Source of the DNA: Deinococcus hopiensis KR-140 | Lineage (GTDB): Bacteria > Deinococcota > Deinococci > Deinococcales > Deinococcaceae | NCBI GenBank assembly: GCA_943327755.2 | Contig: CALPYF020000028.1 | Location: 1 to 48,000 of the forward strand | DNA: 48,000 bases | Reading direction: 5' to 3' | Shown: piece after piece, positions 20,238 to 30,391 of the stretch | Layout: every line of letters starts with the position of its first letter | Position numbering within the stretch: position 1 is the stretch's first letter | Notes under the pieces: generated by a model | Told to the model about the DNA's origin: nothing | The model's input: the letters and a program-made list of their open reading frames with translations, nothing else | The model's database searches: none | Translations under genes and position numbers: made by a program

Positions 20238-22559
20238 ATGAAGAAGTCCCACATGATCGCCCTGATGACCGCCCTGGCCGCCGGTACCGCCGCCGCTGCC
20301 ACCCCCCTGGCCTCCTCCACGACCACCCCGGCCGGTACCACCATTGAGAACGTTGCCAGCGCCACCTTCCAGGACCCCGGCAACCCCACTGGCCCGGCCC
20401 TGACCAGCACCTCGAACAAGGTCACCACCACCGTGCTGCCCAAGCCCGGCTTCGACGTGGTGTACACCGACGGCACCACCGACGGCAACACCATCGGCAC
20501 CACCCCGGTCCTCACCACCGGTGCCGTCCCCGGGCAGAAGATCACGACCGCGTACTCGGTCGTGAACAACGGCAACGTGACCCTGACGGTGGCACTGGCG
20601 GCCGACACCACCGGCGCCGCCGCTGGACAGACCGTGCAGTACTTCCTGGCCGACGCCAGCGGCAACCCCACCGGGGCGGCCATCACCAGCCTGACCCTGC
20701 CGGTCAACGATCCTGCCACCACCACCGACGAAGGTATCGTGAAGATCGTGCAGGTCGTGACCCTGCCTACCGATCCGGCCCAGATCACCACCAGCAGCAT
20801 CTTCGGCGCGTCCCCCGAAGCCAGCGTGCTCGGCACGGCCGGCGCCGACCCGCTGGTCACCCCCGGCAACGGCTACGCCAGCGGCACCACCACCTACGAG
20901 GAAGGCAAGCCCGAGAACACCGACCTGCAGTTCGTGCGGATCACGGTCTTCGCGCCCGCGCTGGACAACAACCCGAACACCAACCCTGGTACGCCCGTCG
21001 ATAGCGCCGGCACCCCCATCGCGCCGGCGCAGGTGCCGCCCTACACCACCGTGCAGGTGCCGACGGAAGTCGTCGGTAAACCCGGCGACAATACCCCTGT
21101 CGTGGACGCCAGCGGCTACGTGACCCCCGGTGACGTGACCCCCATCGTGCCGAACGTCGCCACCGACAATCAGGTCGCCTACCCCAAGGCCGACGCGAAC
21201 AACGTCAACGACGTCGTGGTGTTCACGAACAACCTGACCAACACCAGCGGCGCGACCGACAGGGTGCAGCTGTTCCCGGTGCTCGCCGACGGTACCCCCG
21301 ACACCGCCTACACCTACAACCCCACCACCGGCACCTTCACGAACGCGGCCACCGGCGTGAGCATCCGCTTCCTGGATCCCGTGACGGGCGCGGTCATCCT
21401 GGCCTCCACCGATCCCAGCAACCCCACCGTGGCGCAGTTCCCCACCGTCACCGTGCCCGACGGCAAGACCGTCGTGTACCGCACGGAAGTGACTTACCCC
21501 GACGCGAACGACAGCGACCCCGTCAGCCCGGTCGTCGTCAAGATCGGCGCGGACTCCCTGAAGGACGCCGACCTGAAGTCCGACAGCGCCACCACCGACA
21601 CCATCAACCCGGCCGCCGCGCAGTTCGGTGACGCCACGACCGCGCAGGGCGCCACCAGCGATCCCTTCCCGATTCAGACGGTCAAGCCGAACGGCACGTT
21701 CAGTGGCATCTCCAGCCCGGATATCAGCGACGCGACCGCCGTCTTCCCGATGGACGTCGCAAACAACGGCCAGTACAACGACAGCTTCACCCTGAGCGGC
21801 AGCGTCACCTTCACCGACGCCGCCACCAACAACACCGTCACCGTGCCCGTGCTGTACTACGCCCCGGACGGCTCGCTGCTGCCCCGCGTCAGCAACGACC
21901 CCGCCAGTGCCGACTACAACAAGTTCATCACCCCGGTCATCGCGCCCGGCACCGAGTACAAGCCCCTGGCCGTCATCAACGTGCCCAGCGGCACCGTGAC
22001 GACGACCAACCCCAACGGGTACACCGCCCGCCTGGGCGACTACCTGGTCAGCCAGACCGCCGTCGGCAATTACAGCACCATCACCATGACCGACGCGAAC
22101 GACATCGTTCGGGTCTCCCCGAACGGGAACGTGGCGGTCGCCAAGTTCGTCGCCAAGACCGGCGTCACGGCAGGCAGCAACCCCGTCAACGGCATCGACA
22201 ACCCGGCGAACTACACCGCGACTGGCACCAACGGCGCCAAGCCGCTGGACGACATCGCCTACCGCATCATTGCGAAGAACAACTACAACGCCGCCGCCAC
22301 GAGCTTCTTCCTGAGCGATACCGTGCCCGTCAACACCACCTTCAAGAGCGTTCAGCTGCTTGACGTCAACGGCAACGCCATCACGACCAACGTGATCTAC
22401 CGCGTGGGTACCGGCGCCTGGAGCACTACCGCCCCCACTGGCGGCGCCGCCAGCGGCACCCTGATCAGCGTCGCCCTGGACGCCGACAACAACAACCAGC
22501 CCGACGCGCTGCCCGCCAGCGGTACCCTGACCGCGCAGTTCGTCGTCACCGTCAAGTAA
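20238..22559 (+). CDS. Large exported Thr/Asn/Asp-rich beta protein, S-layer- or fibre-like
   Basis: A 773-residue protein with a signal peptide (MIALMTALAAGTAAAA). The mature protein is rich in Thr, Val, Asp, Asn and Pro, has no cysteine and a single tryptophan, and is acidic. After the signal comes PAGTTIENVASATF...TSNKVTTTV, a module shared with the gene at 22715. Several DUF11-like sandwiches follow (VVNNGNVTLTVALAADTTG, FTNNLTNTSGATDRV, IIAKNNYNAAATSFFLSDTV). It ends in a strand FVVTVK, with no LPxTG, SLH or lipobox. The composition resembles bacterial S-layer and surface-fibre proteins. GGAGGAA precedes the ATG. Second gene of the operon; its exact role is unknown. Confidence 0.8.
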   Translation: MKKSHMIALMTALAAGTAAAATPLASSTTTPAGTTIENVASATFQDPGNPTGPALTSTSNKVTTTVLPKPGFDVVYTDGTTDGNTIGTTPVLTTGAVPGQKITTAYSVVNNGNVTLTVALAADTTGAAAGQTVQYFLADASGNPTGAAITSLTLPVNDPATTTDEGIVKIVQVVTLPTDPAQITTSSIFGASPEASVLGTAGADPLVTPGNGYASGTTTYEEGKPENTDLQFVRITVFAPALDNNPNTNPGTPVDSAGTPIAPAQVPPYTTVQVPTEVVGKPGDNTPVVDASGYVTPGDVTPIVPNVATDNQVAYPKADANNVNDVVVFTNNLTNTSGATDRVQLFPVLADGTPDTAYTYNPTTGTFTNAATGVSIRFLDPVTGAVILASTDPSNPTVAQFPTVTVPDGKTVVYRTEVTYPDANDSDPVSPVVVKIGADSLKDADLKSDSATTDTINPAAAQFGDATTAQGATSDPFPIQTVKPNGTFSGISSPDISDATAVFPMDVANNGQYNDSFTLSGSVTFTDAATNNTVTVPVLYYAPDGSLLPRVSNDPASADYNKFITPVIAPGTEYKPLAVINVPSGTVTTTNPNGYTARLGDYLVSQTAVGNYSTITMTDANDIVRVSPNGNVAVAKFVAKTGVTAGSNPVNGIDNPANYTATGTNGAKPLDDIAYRIIAKNNYNAAATSFFLSDTVPVNTTFKSVQLLDVNGNAITTNVIYRVGTGAWSTTAPTGGAASGTLISVALDADNNNQPDALPASGTLTAQFVVTVK

Positions 22560-22714
22560 GCCCCTGTGGGCGCGCCCGCCGCGTGGCGGGTGCGCCCATC
22601 CCACACTGCGATTCACCTGCACGCCAAACAGAGACTGCCTTTTGCCTCCACCCGCACATTTGAGTGCGCCGCCCACCCCCGCACCGCCGGTGCGCCCGAA
22701 CCGAGGAGCCCGCC

Positions 22715-25486
22715 GTGAACCGTCCCCTGACCACCCTGAGCGCCCTGCTCGCCCTGAGTGCCCCCACCCAGGCCCTGACCCCGGCCGGTACCGAGATCAT
22801 CAACCAGGCCAGCGCCGAGTACGTCGCGCCCGACACGCAGCAGCCCGTCACCGCGACCTCCAACGTGATCCGTACCGTCGTGCAGGCGGTGTGCTCGGTC
22901 AGCGTCACCCCGGACGGTACGGTCGCCCAGCCCGGTCAGACCGCGACCCTGCTGCCCCTGGAACGCGCGGTCTTCACGTACACGGTCGTGAACACCGGCA
23001 ACACCACCGAGGCGTTCCCGCTGAACGCCGCGCAGGAGGCCGGGACGATCACCCCCGCCACGCAGGTCATCCGTGACCTGAACGGCAACGGCCAGCCCGA
23101 CGCGAACGAACCGGCGGTGACCAGCGTCACCCTCGCGCCCGACGAACGGGCCCAGGTGCTGCTGATCGTCACCGCCAGTGCCGCGCAGGGGGACGCGTAC
23201 GTGAACCTGATCAGCTCCTGCGCGGGCGGCGAGAGCCGCGACGCGAACAACGTCAGCCTGGTGCGGGTCGGGCCGCCCCCGGTGCTGGGCGTGCAGAAGA
23301 CCTTCAGCCCCGCCGTGGTCCGCCCCGGCACTGAAACCACCGTCACCGTCACCACCAGCAATGCGGGCCAGGGCGAGAGCCGCGAGGTCGTCCTGACCGA
23401 CCTGCTGGAAGGACAGCTCGCGCGCGGCCTGAGCTTCGTGCCCGGCAGCGCCCGCACCAACGTCGGCACCCTGGAATACACCCAGGACGGCGTGACCTGG
23501 AGTGCCGCGGAGACCGCCCCAGTGCGTGGCGTGCGCGTGCGTGTGCCGAGCCTCGCGCCCGGCGCGGGCATCCAGTTGACCTTCCGCATGCTGGCCAGTG
23601 CCGCCGCCGAGGGGCAGCAGGTCGTGAACACCGCCACGGCCCGCACCGGCCAGGACCAGGTCAGCGGCAGCGCCACCGCCGACGTCCGCTACCAGCCGGC
23701 TGTCGCCATCGGCCCGATCGGCACGCCCGAGGCCCCCGAAGGCACCCCCGCCGACCAGCAGAGCAAACCCTTCGCGGTCACGGGCCAGCTGGTGTGCTTT
23801 GACCACACCGCCAGGAACACCGGCGACGTGCAGGACAACTACCGCGTGACCGTCACCTACCCGCAGGGCAGCGCCGCCGCCACGCTGTACGGTCCCGGCG
23901 GGCAGCCGCTCGCGCAGCCCCTGACCCTCGAGCCCGGTCAGACGGCGTTCGTGCGCGTCTGCTACGACGCCCAGCCCGGCGGCCTGAACGCCCTGATCAC
24001 CATCCGCGGGGACCGGGGCACCAGCAACACCACCCGCGACCTGATCGGCAGCGTCCAGAGTGGCCTGCCCGAACTGCGCAAGAGTTACCTGGCCACCACC
24101 CTGAACGCCCAGGGGCAGACCGTGACCATCCCGGACGGCGGCACCGTCTCCGTGGGGGACACCATCACGTACACCCTGACGGTGCGTAACCCCTACACGC
24201 TGCCCCTGACGAACGTCGTCGTGACCGACCCCATCCCCGCGCACGTGAACGCCACCGCGCTGGGACAGGGGGGCGTGCTCAGCGGCGTGAGCGGCGCGCA
24301 GACCGCCACCTGGACCCTCGGCACGCTGAATCCCGGTGAGAGCCGCAGCCTGACCATCACCACCACCGTCGCCGACCGCGCCGTGGACGGCGAGGCGCTG
24401 AAGAACACCTTCAACCTCGTCAGCACCGAACTGCCCCAGCCGCTGCCCAGCAACGAGGTGCAGACGCCCGTCTGGAGCGCCAAGCTGCTGATCGAGAAGA
24501 CCGTCAGCGCCCCCGAGGCCACCTTCGGTGACAAACTGACCTACACCCTGAAGATCACCAACCAGTCCACCACCACCCCCATCGTGGACGCCGTCGTGAC
24601 CGACACGCCCGCCCGCGGCCTGGCCTACGTGCCCGGCACGAGCACCCTGAACGGCCAGCCGCTGGCCGACCCCACGATTCAGAACGGGTCGCTGAACTGG
24701 AACATCGGGCAGCTCGGCGCGCAGCAGACCGCCACCATCACCTACCAGACCCGCGTGACCCCCGAGGCGGTGGGCCAGCTCGTGAATACCGTCGTGGTCA
24801 GTGGCCGCGGCGCCGGCGGCGTCGCCCGCGCCATCGCCAGCAACCGCGCCACCGCCACCACCAAACTCAACCCCCTGAAATTCGCGCCGCTGGCTGACCT
24901 CGTCGGCACGGTCTTCGTGGACCGCAACCGCAACGGGCTGTTCGACCCGCTGCTCGACCAGCCCGTCCCCCGCGCCCGCGTGCTGCTCGCCGGAGGCCGC
25001 GAGGTCCTGACCGACACGCGCGGCCGGTACTCCTTCCCGAACGTGCCCCTGGGCACCCAGGCGCTGCGCCTGGATCCCAACACCACCCCCTACCCCCCGC
25101 TGCACGTTCCGCAGGACGGCGGCCTGAGCGGCACCCAGACCGTGTTCGTGCGCGGCCTGACCAGCGTTGACTTCCCGCTGGCCCCGCTGGGCGGTCAGAT
25201 CGACGCGCTGCGCCGCACTACCCTGACCGTGGGCGACGTGCGCCTCGACAAGGCCGTGTACGCCGTGGACGGTGGGTACGTCGTCACCCTGCGCCTGACC
25301 ACGCCCCGCCGGCTGGACGGCGTGACCCTGACCGATCCCCTGCCCGCAGGGGCCACGTTGAAAGAAGGCCGACAGACCTACGCCGGTAGCGTGGACGCAG
25401 GTGAACTGAATCTCACCTACCGCTTCGACTGGACGGGCGAGCCACGCGCCGCCACCACGGATCCAGATCTGAGCTGGAGGTACTGA
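22715..25486 (+). CDS. Exported DUF11-repeat protein with SdrD-B-like module
   Basis: A 923-residue protein. The GTG at 22715 is preferred because the signal peptide (LTTLSALLALSAPTQA) begins directly after it and GAGGAG lies upstream; the longer frame adds an Arg/Pro-rich stretch. The mature N-terminus repeats the TPAGTEIINQASAEY...TSN module of the preceding protein. DUF11 domains lie around residues 190-330, 451-585 and 588-720. An SdrD-B-like module (about 727-820) contains the loop DRNRNGLFD, a likely calcium site. A final DUF11-like half (830-923) ends in RY. The TGA is two bases before the next GTG, so the next gene is translationally coupled. Such proteins are typically cell-surface structural or adhesive. 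Confidence 0.85.
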   Translation: MNRPLTTLSALLALSAPTQALTPAGTEIINQASAEYVAPDTQQPVTATSNVIRTVVQAVCSVSVTPDGTVAQPGQTATLLPLERAVFTYTVVNTGNTTEAFPLNAAQEAGTITPATQVIRDLNGNGQPDANEPAVTSVTLAPDERAQVLLIVTASAAQGDAYVNLISSCAGGESRDANNVSLVRVGPPPVLGVQKTFSPAVVRPGTETTVTVTTSNAGQGESREVVLTDLLEGQLARGLSFVPGSARTNVGTLEYTQDGVTWSAAETAPVRGVRVRVPSLAPGAGIQLTFRMLASAAAEGQQVVNTATARTGQDQVSGSATADVRYQPAVAIGPIGTPEAPEGTPADQQSKPFAVTGQLVCFDHTARNTGDVQDNYRVTVTYPQGSAAATLYGPGGQPLAQPLTLEPGQTAFVRVCYDAQPGGLNALITIRGDRGTSNTTRDLIGSVQSGLPELRKSYLATTLNAQGQTVTIPDGGTVSVGDTITYTLTVRNPYTLPLTNVVVTDPIPAHVNATALGQGGVLSGVSGAQTATWTLGTLNPGESRSLTITTTVADRAVDGEALKNTFNLVSTELPQPLPSNEVQTPVWSAKLLIEKTVSAPEATFGDKLTYTLKITNQSTTTPIVDAVVTDTPARGLAYVPGTSTLNGQPLADPTIQNGSLNWNIGQLGAQQTATITYQTRVTPEAVGQLVNTVVVSGRGAGGVARAIASNRATATTKLNPLKFAPLADLVGTVFVDRNRNGLFDPLLDQPVPRARVLLAGGREVLTDTRGRYSFPNVPLGTQALRLDPNTTPYPPLHVPQDGGLSGTQTVFVRGLTSVDFPLAPLGGQIDALRRTTLTVGDVRLDKAVYAVDGGYVVTLRLTTPRRLDGVTLTDPLPAGATLKEGRQTYAGSVDAGELNLTYRFDWTGEPRAATTDPDLSWRY

Positions 25487-25488
25487 AC

Positions 25489-28400
25489 GTGCAACCCGAC
25501 TTCAAGCGTGTCGCCACGACCCTCACGGCCCTGCTGGCCATGAGCGGCGTCGCCGGCGCGCAGGACATCAGCACCAGCCTGCCCCTGACCACCGTCGGTG
25601 ACCGCCTGATGTGGACGGTTGGCGATCAGGACCTGACCCTGGAAGTGCCGCTGGACGGCCCGGTCCGCCTGGAGCTGTACAGCCCCCGCCTGGATCAGAG
25701 CGACTACCGCGCCGACACCTACTACGGTGACGAGCAGTACGACGGCAACCGCAGCCAGGTCACCACGACCTTCACCGTGCTGCGCGAGGACGGCAGCGCC
25801 CTCCTGACGCGCACCTTCACGCCCGGCCAGCACGCCTGGGAGACCCTGCTCGACCAGACCCTGCCCGCCGGCCGTTACCGCGTGCGCGCCGCCACCAGCG
25901 GCAACGGCAAGAACACCTTCGCCGTGCGCCTCGCGGGCGTCAGCGCCCAGATCAGTGCCGAGCAGCTCAGCGTCAACGTGCACTCCCGCGAGTGGGTGCC
26001 CGCCGTGAACGTCACCAGTGACGGCCAGCCCCACACCCTGCGCCTGTACGACGGAGACGGCCCGCAGGAACTCGAGGCCCGCCTGCGCGACACCGAAGGC
26101 AACCTCACCCCGCTGCCCGTCAGCGGCGACCTGAGCTACACGGACCTGAACCTGCCCGCGCGCGCCGGAAACTACACCGTCGAACTGCGCCAGCCCGCGA
26201 CTGCCCGGCAGTTCAGCAACACCGTCGGCTTCAGCCTGATCCGGGCTGGCAGCCCCGCTCCCATCACGGTCGCCCGCGTGGACCAGACCGGCGCGCTGGG
26301 CGTCACCGCCGAACTGCTCCTGCCCACCGGCCCGCAGCCCACCAGCGCGCAGATCACCGTCGGCGGCGTGCCCGTCACCGTGAGCGGCCAGCTGGAACGC
26401 CGCGTGGCGCCTGGCACCTATACCGTCACTGCCGCGCCCGTTCCCGGCGCGCAGGTCAGCGTGGACCGCGCAGCCCTGACCGTGCCCCGAAACGGCCGCG
26501 CGGACGCCCGCGTGCAGATCCGCCCCGACGTGAGCCTCGACCTGCAGACCGACAAACTGGAAGTCTGCCAGGGCGACACCGTCACCCTGCGCGCCCGCGC
26601 CGCGACTGCCTACACCGGCGACCTGCCCCTGAGCCTCAGCCTGGACGCCCCGGGTCTCAGTGACAAACTTGAAAGAACCGGCACCCTGAACGCCAGCGCT
26701 CCCGGCGAACTGAGCCTGACCGCCACCCCCACCCAGCCCGGCCCGCTGACCATCACTGCTCGCCTGGCCCCCTGGGGTCTGGAACGTACCGTGCAGCTGA
26801 CCGTCCTGCCCGACAGCACCGCGCTGCAGATCGAACGCGCCGCGCCGCAGGCCGCCACGGTCGGGGAAGAGATCACCCTGAGCCTGACCCTGCGCAACAC
26901 AGGAGACCAGACCGTCACGTACCGCCTGCGCGACGACCTGCCCGCCGGACTGGACGAACTGGACAGCAGCGAATTCACCGGCACCCTGAGCCCCGGCGAG
27001 ACCCGCACCCTGACCCACCGCGCCCGCGTCACCGCGAGCGGCACCCTGAACCTGACCGCGCAGGTCGGCACGGACCGCTGCGCCGCCACCCAGACCGCGT
27101 CCGCGCAGGTGCAGGTCAGTGCGCCCACCCCGGACCCCACCCCCGCGCCGCAGGCCACGCGCCGCAGCGTCGTCACCCTGCCCTTCGACGCCCCCACCCA
27201 GGCCGCCGAACTGGTCATCGCGCACGCTCCCCCCAGTGGCGCCACGTACGTGCCCGGCAGCGCCCGCCTGAACGGCCAGGCACTGCCCGACCCCCAGCGC
27301 GGCCCCAGCGGCGCCCTGTACTGGACGGTCAGCGGCGCGCCCCGCGGCACCCTGACGTACGACCTGACCCACGACGGCCCGCTGGGCGAACTGCCCGCCC
27401 CCGCCCTGCTCGCCCGCTTCAAGGGCGAACGCAGCGAGGTGCTGCAGGGCACCGTGAACGAAGCCGACCTGAACGCCGCCCGGCCCCTGGGCAGCGAACA
27501 GACCGCCGCCACCGAGAACGCCGGCGCGATCAAGTACCCGCTGGACGGCACGCTGATCCGCATCCGCGACCGGATCAGCGTCACCGTGGAAGTCCCCCAG
27601 GACGCCGCCCCCACCCTGACCGTCAACGGCCAGCCCGTCAGTGACGAGCGCGTCGGCGAAACCACCACGGACCCCGTGCGGGGCGTGCGGCGCCTCACGT
27701 ACGTCGGCGTGCCCCTCCAGCCCGGCGCCAACACCCTGCAACTGGGCCGCGAGACCGTCACCGTGCAGCTGGTCGGCGCCACCGCCCGCACCGAGATCAC
27801 ACCCGTGAACCTCACCGCCGACGGCGCCACCCCCATCCGCCTGAAGATCCGCACCCTGGACGCCGGCGGCAACCCCACCGGGCAGGCCAGCGTCACCCTG
27901 ACGAGCAGCCTCGAACCCCGCGAGCCCGACGCCAACCCCGCCGAGGCCGGATACCAGGTGCGGCTGCAAGACGGCGAGGGCGAACTGATCCTGCAGCCCC
28001 AGTCCGCCCCCACCACCCTCACCCTGCGCGTCCAGCAGGGCCAGAGCATCCTGACGCGCACCTTTGACATCCGCCCGGACAGCAGCCGCGTCGGCGTCGG
28101 CATGATCAGCGCCACCCTGGGCCTGGACGGCAACCTGAACCTGAGTGACGACCTGACCTGGCAGGCCCGTGCCAGCCTGGAGACGCCCCTCGCCGGCGGC
28201 AAACTGTACGTCGCGGCCGACAAGGACGGCCTGCCCACCGAGCAGGACACCCTCAAGCGCTTCGCGGCCTTCGGCGACGCCAGCATCCAGAGCGCGCCCC
28301 TGCAGGGCGTCGACCCCGTAGCCGCCCGCTACGACCACCCCAGCTTCCGTGCCGAATACCGCCGCAGCAGCCTGCCCATCGACGTGCTGCCCGTCGGCGA

Positions 28401-30225
28401 GCAGCTGACTGCTCTGACCGCCACCAGCAAGAGCAACCCCCAGCTCAGCGGCTTCGTCGCCCTGGTGCCCAGAGACCGCGTGCAGGATCTCCTGACGCCC
28501 GAACGCACCCGCCTGCTGCGCCTGAGCCGCGGCACCATCGCCGAAGGCAGCGAAACCCTGACCGTGCAGACCCTGGAGCGCGGCACCGGCAAGGTGCTCA
28601 CCCAGGCCACGCTGACCCGCAACGTCGACTACGTCCTAGACACCCGCACCGGCATCATCACCCTGACCCGCGCCCTGGACGACACCGACCTGAACGGCAA
28701 CGACATCCGCGTGCAGGCCACCTACCGCCTGAGCAGCCCCCTCGCGCAGCGCCAGCTCGCCTACGGCGCCCAGGTCAAGTACCAGACCGCGCAGGCCAGC
28801 ATCGGCGCCGCCGCCATCAGCCTTGACGGCACCGTCACCACCGGCGCCCGCGCCACCTACGACAACGGCACCACCCGCGCCGACGGCCTGCTCGCCTACG
28901 CCGGCGGCCTCCAGGCCAGCGCCGACTTCAGCACGAAATCCGGGCGCAGCAGCGTCCAGGCCCGCGTCCGCTACCAGGACGGCCAGTACCGCGGCCTGGC
29001 CCCCCAGACCCCCGGCCTGACCGCCAGCGCCAGCGTCACCACCCAGCACACCACCAGCCTCAGCAGCAGCGTCCAGGCCGACTACCATAACACCCTGGGC
29101 ACCGCCGCCACCGACACCCAGGGCGGCAGCGTCACCGCCCGCGCCGACTACCGCCTCGCGCCCTTCAGCGTCGGCGCCGGCATCAAATACGCCTACGGCG
29201 ACCAGTACGGCGTAGGCGCCGTCCTCAGCGCCGGATACCACCAGGCCCCCATCGACGTGGACGTCACCCACACCCAGCCCCTCGCAGGAGCGGCCGGCGG
29301 GAACCTCGACCCCGTCACCACCGTCACCACCCGCTACGCCATCACCGACACCCTCGCCCTGGGCTTCACCGACGAGATCAACTGGGCCAGCGGCCAGCGC
29401 GCCGCCCTGACCCTCGACAGCCGACTGGGCAACACCAACTACCAGGTCGCGTACGACCTTCCCACCGCCGGCGGTCAGGGCAACCGCGCCCGCTTCGGCG
29501 TCACCACCAGCCTTCCCCTCAGCGACCGGCTCGGTCTGGGCCTGCGCGGCAGCGCCAGCTACGACCTGAACGCCCGCGCCGCCGAACTCGGCGCCGGCGC
29601 CGACCTGAACTACAAGACCGACACCGTCAGCGCCACCGCCGGCACCGACCTCACGTACGGCGCCGCAGGTTTCGGCGTCGTCCTGCGCGCCGGCATCAGC
29701 GGCAGCCTGAGCGACCACCTGACCCTCACCGCCGACGGCCTCGCCGAATTCGGTGCCGGGAAGAACGGCCAGCGCGCCGCCCTCGGCTTCGCGTACCGCA
29801 ACCGCACCTTCAACGCCCTGGGCAGCGCCCGCTACGTCACCGGCACCCTCGCCGGCAACCAGCCCGAACTGAGCAGCAACCTCGCCGCCGAGTACCGCCA
29901 GCCCACCTGGGCTGCGCGCGCAGGCCTGGACACCCGCACCCTCCTGAACGACCCCGGCAGCTTCACCGCCCAGCTGGGCCTGGGCGGCACGTACTACGTC
30001 ACGGACCGCGTCGGCATCGGCGCGTGGGGCCGCGCCCTCACCCAGCCCGGCAGCGGCACCACCCAGTACGGCTACGGCCTGGAAGCGTCGTTCCGCGCCC
30101 TGCCCGGCACCTGGATCACCGCCGGATACAACCCCCAGGGCTTCACCGGCCTGGGCACCACCTACACCAAACCAGGCGCCTACCTCAGGCTCGACCTGAC
30201 CCTCGACGAGACCCTGGGCAAGTAA
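25489..30225 (+). CDS. Outer-membrane beta-barrel protein with long N-terminal beta-domain region
   Basis: A 1578-residue protein with a signal peptide ending near AGAQDIS. Residues about 30-900 are beta-sandwich units, including a DUF11/CARDB-like one (LRNTGDQTVTYRLRDDLPAG) and a PGANTLQLGRETVTVQLVG type near 750. A linking motif RNVDYVLDTRTGIITL lies near residue 1046. From about 1085 to the end, alternating hydrophobic/polar strands with frequent Tyr turns (YGAQVKYQ, ARADYRLAPFSVGAGIKYAYG, ITAGYNPQGF) look like an outer-membrane barrel of many strands. The last residues (LDLTLDETLGK) lack the terminal Phe/Trp typical of proteobacterial porins. GTG start with GGAGG. It closes the operon and could anchor or export the other members. 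Confidence 0.82.
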   Translation: MQPDFKRVATTLTALLAMSGVAGAQDISTSLPLTTVGDRLMWTVGDQDLTLEVPLDGPVRLELYSPRLDQSDYRADTYYGDEQYDGNRSQVTTTFTVLREDGSALLTRTFTPGQHAWETLLDQTLPAGRYRVRAATSGNGKNTFAVRLAGVSAQISAEQLSVNVHSREWVPAVNVTSDGQPHTLRLYDGDGPQELEARLRDTEGNLTPLPVSGDLSYTDLNLPARAGNYTVELRQPATARQFSNTVGFSLIRAGSPAPITVARVDQTGALGVTAELLLPTGPQPTSAQITVGGVPVTVSGQLERRVAPGTYTVTAAPVPGAQVSVDRAALTVPRNGRADARVQIRPDVSLDLQTDKLEVCQGDTVTLRARAATAYTGDLPLSLSLDAPGLSDKLERTGTLNASAPGELSLTATPTQPGPLTITARLAPWGLERTVQLTVLPDSTALQIERAAPQAATVGEEITLSLTLRNTGDQTVTYRLRDDLPAGLDELDSSEFTGTLSPGETRTLTHRARVTASGTLNLTAQVGTDRCAATQTASAQVQVSAPTPDPTPAPQATRRSVVTLPFDAPTQAAELVIAHAPPSGATYVPGSARLNGQALPDPQRGPSGALYWTVSGAPRGTLTYDLTHDGPLGELPAPALLARFKGERSEVLQGTVNEADLNAARPLGSEQTAATENAGAIKYPLDGTLIRIRDRISVTVEVPQDAAPTLTVNGQPVSDERVGETTTDPVRGVRRLTYVGVPLQPGANTLQLGRETVTVQLVGATARTEITPVNLTADGATPIRLKIRTLDAGGNPTGQASVTLTSSLEPREPDANPAEAGYQVRLQDGEGELILQPQSAPTTLTLRVQQGQSILTRTFDIRPDSSRVGVGMISATLGLDGNLNLSDDLTWQARASLETPLAGGKLYVAADKDGLPTEQDTLKRFAAFGDASIQSAPLQGVDPVAARYDHPSFRAEYRRSSLPIDVLPVGEQLTALTATSKSNPQLSGFVALVPRDRVQDLLTPERTRLLRLSRGTIAEGSETLTVQTLERGTGKVLTQATLTRNVDYVLDTRTGIITLTRALDDTDLNGNDIRVQATYRLSSPLAQRQLAYGAQVKYQTAQASIGAAAISLDGTVTTGARATYDNGTTRADGLLAYAGGLQASADFSTKSGRSSVQARVRYQDGQYRGLAPQTPGLTASASVTTQHTTSLSSSVQADYHNTLGTAATDTQGGSVTARADYRLAPFSVGAGIKYAYGDQYGVGAVLSAGYHQAPIDVDVTHTQPLAGAAGGNLDPVTTVTTRYAITDTLALGFTDEINWASGQRAALTLDSRLGNTNYQVAYDLPTAGGQGNRARFGVTTSLPLSDRLGLGLRGSASYDLNARAAELGAGADLNYKTDTVSATAGTDLTYGAAGFGVVLRAGISGSLSDHLTLTADGLAEFGAGKNGQRAALGFAYRNRTFNALGSARYVTGTLAGNQPELSSNLAAEYRQPTWAARAGLDTRTLLNDPGSFTAQLGLGGTYYVTDRVGIGAWGRALTQPGSGTTQYGYGLEASFRALPGTWITAGYNPQGFTGLGTTYTKPGAYLRLDLTLDETLGK

Positions 30226-30237
30226 TCCCACCCGACA

Positions 30238-30281
30238 GGGGAGAGGCGGCCCACCCATGGCTGCACTCTCTCCTCTTTTTT
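30238..30281 (+). terminator. Strong intrinsic terminator of the surface-protein operon
   Basis: GGAGAG-GCGGC, 9-nt loop, GCTGC, small bulge, CTCTCC, then a run of six T (30276-30281). It separates the four-gene operon from the 2085-residue gene. Confidence 0.88.
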
Positions 30282-30391
30282 CCTCATGAGAACACGGTTT
30301 TCCCCATCTGCTGTAAGGCCATAGCAAGACCCAGGACGGCACCATACATCCCACACCCCCGCCCCCACCCCACCCGAAAGCGAGGCCCCGC

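Noticed and set aside
19806..22676. 956-codon open frame on the minus strand
   Set aside because: It lies exactly opposite the 163- and 773-residue exported-protein genes, has a low-complexity Gly/Val/Asp composition, and has no start signals. It is an artefact of high GC and Thr/Val codon use.
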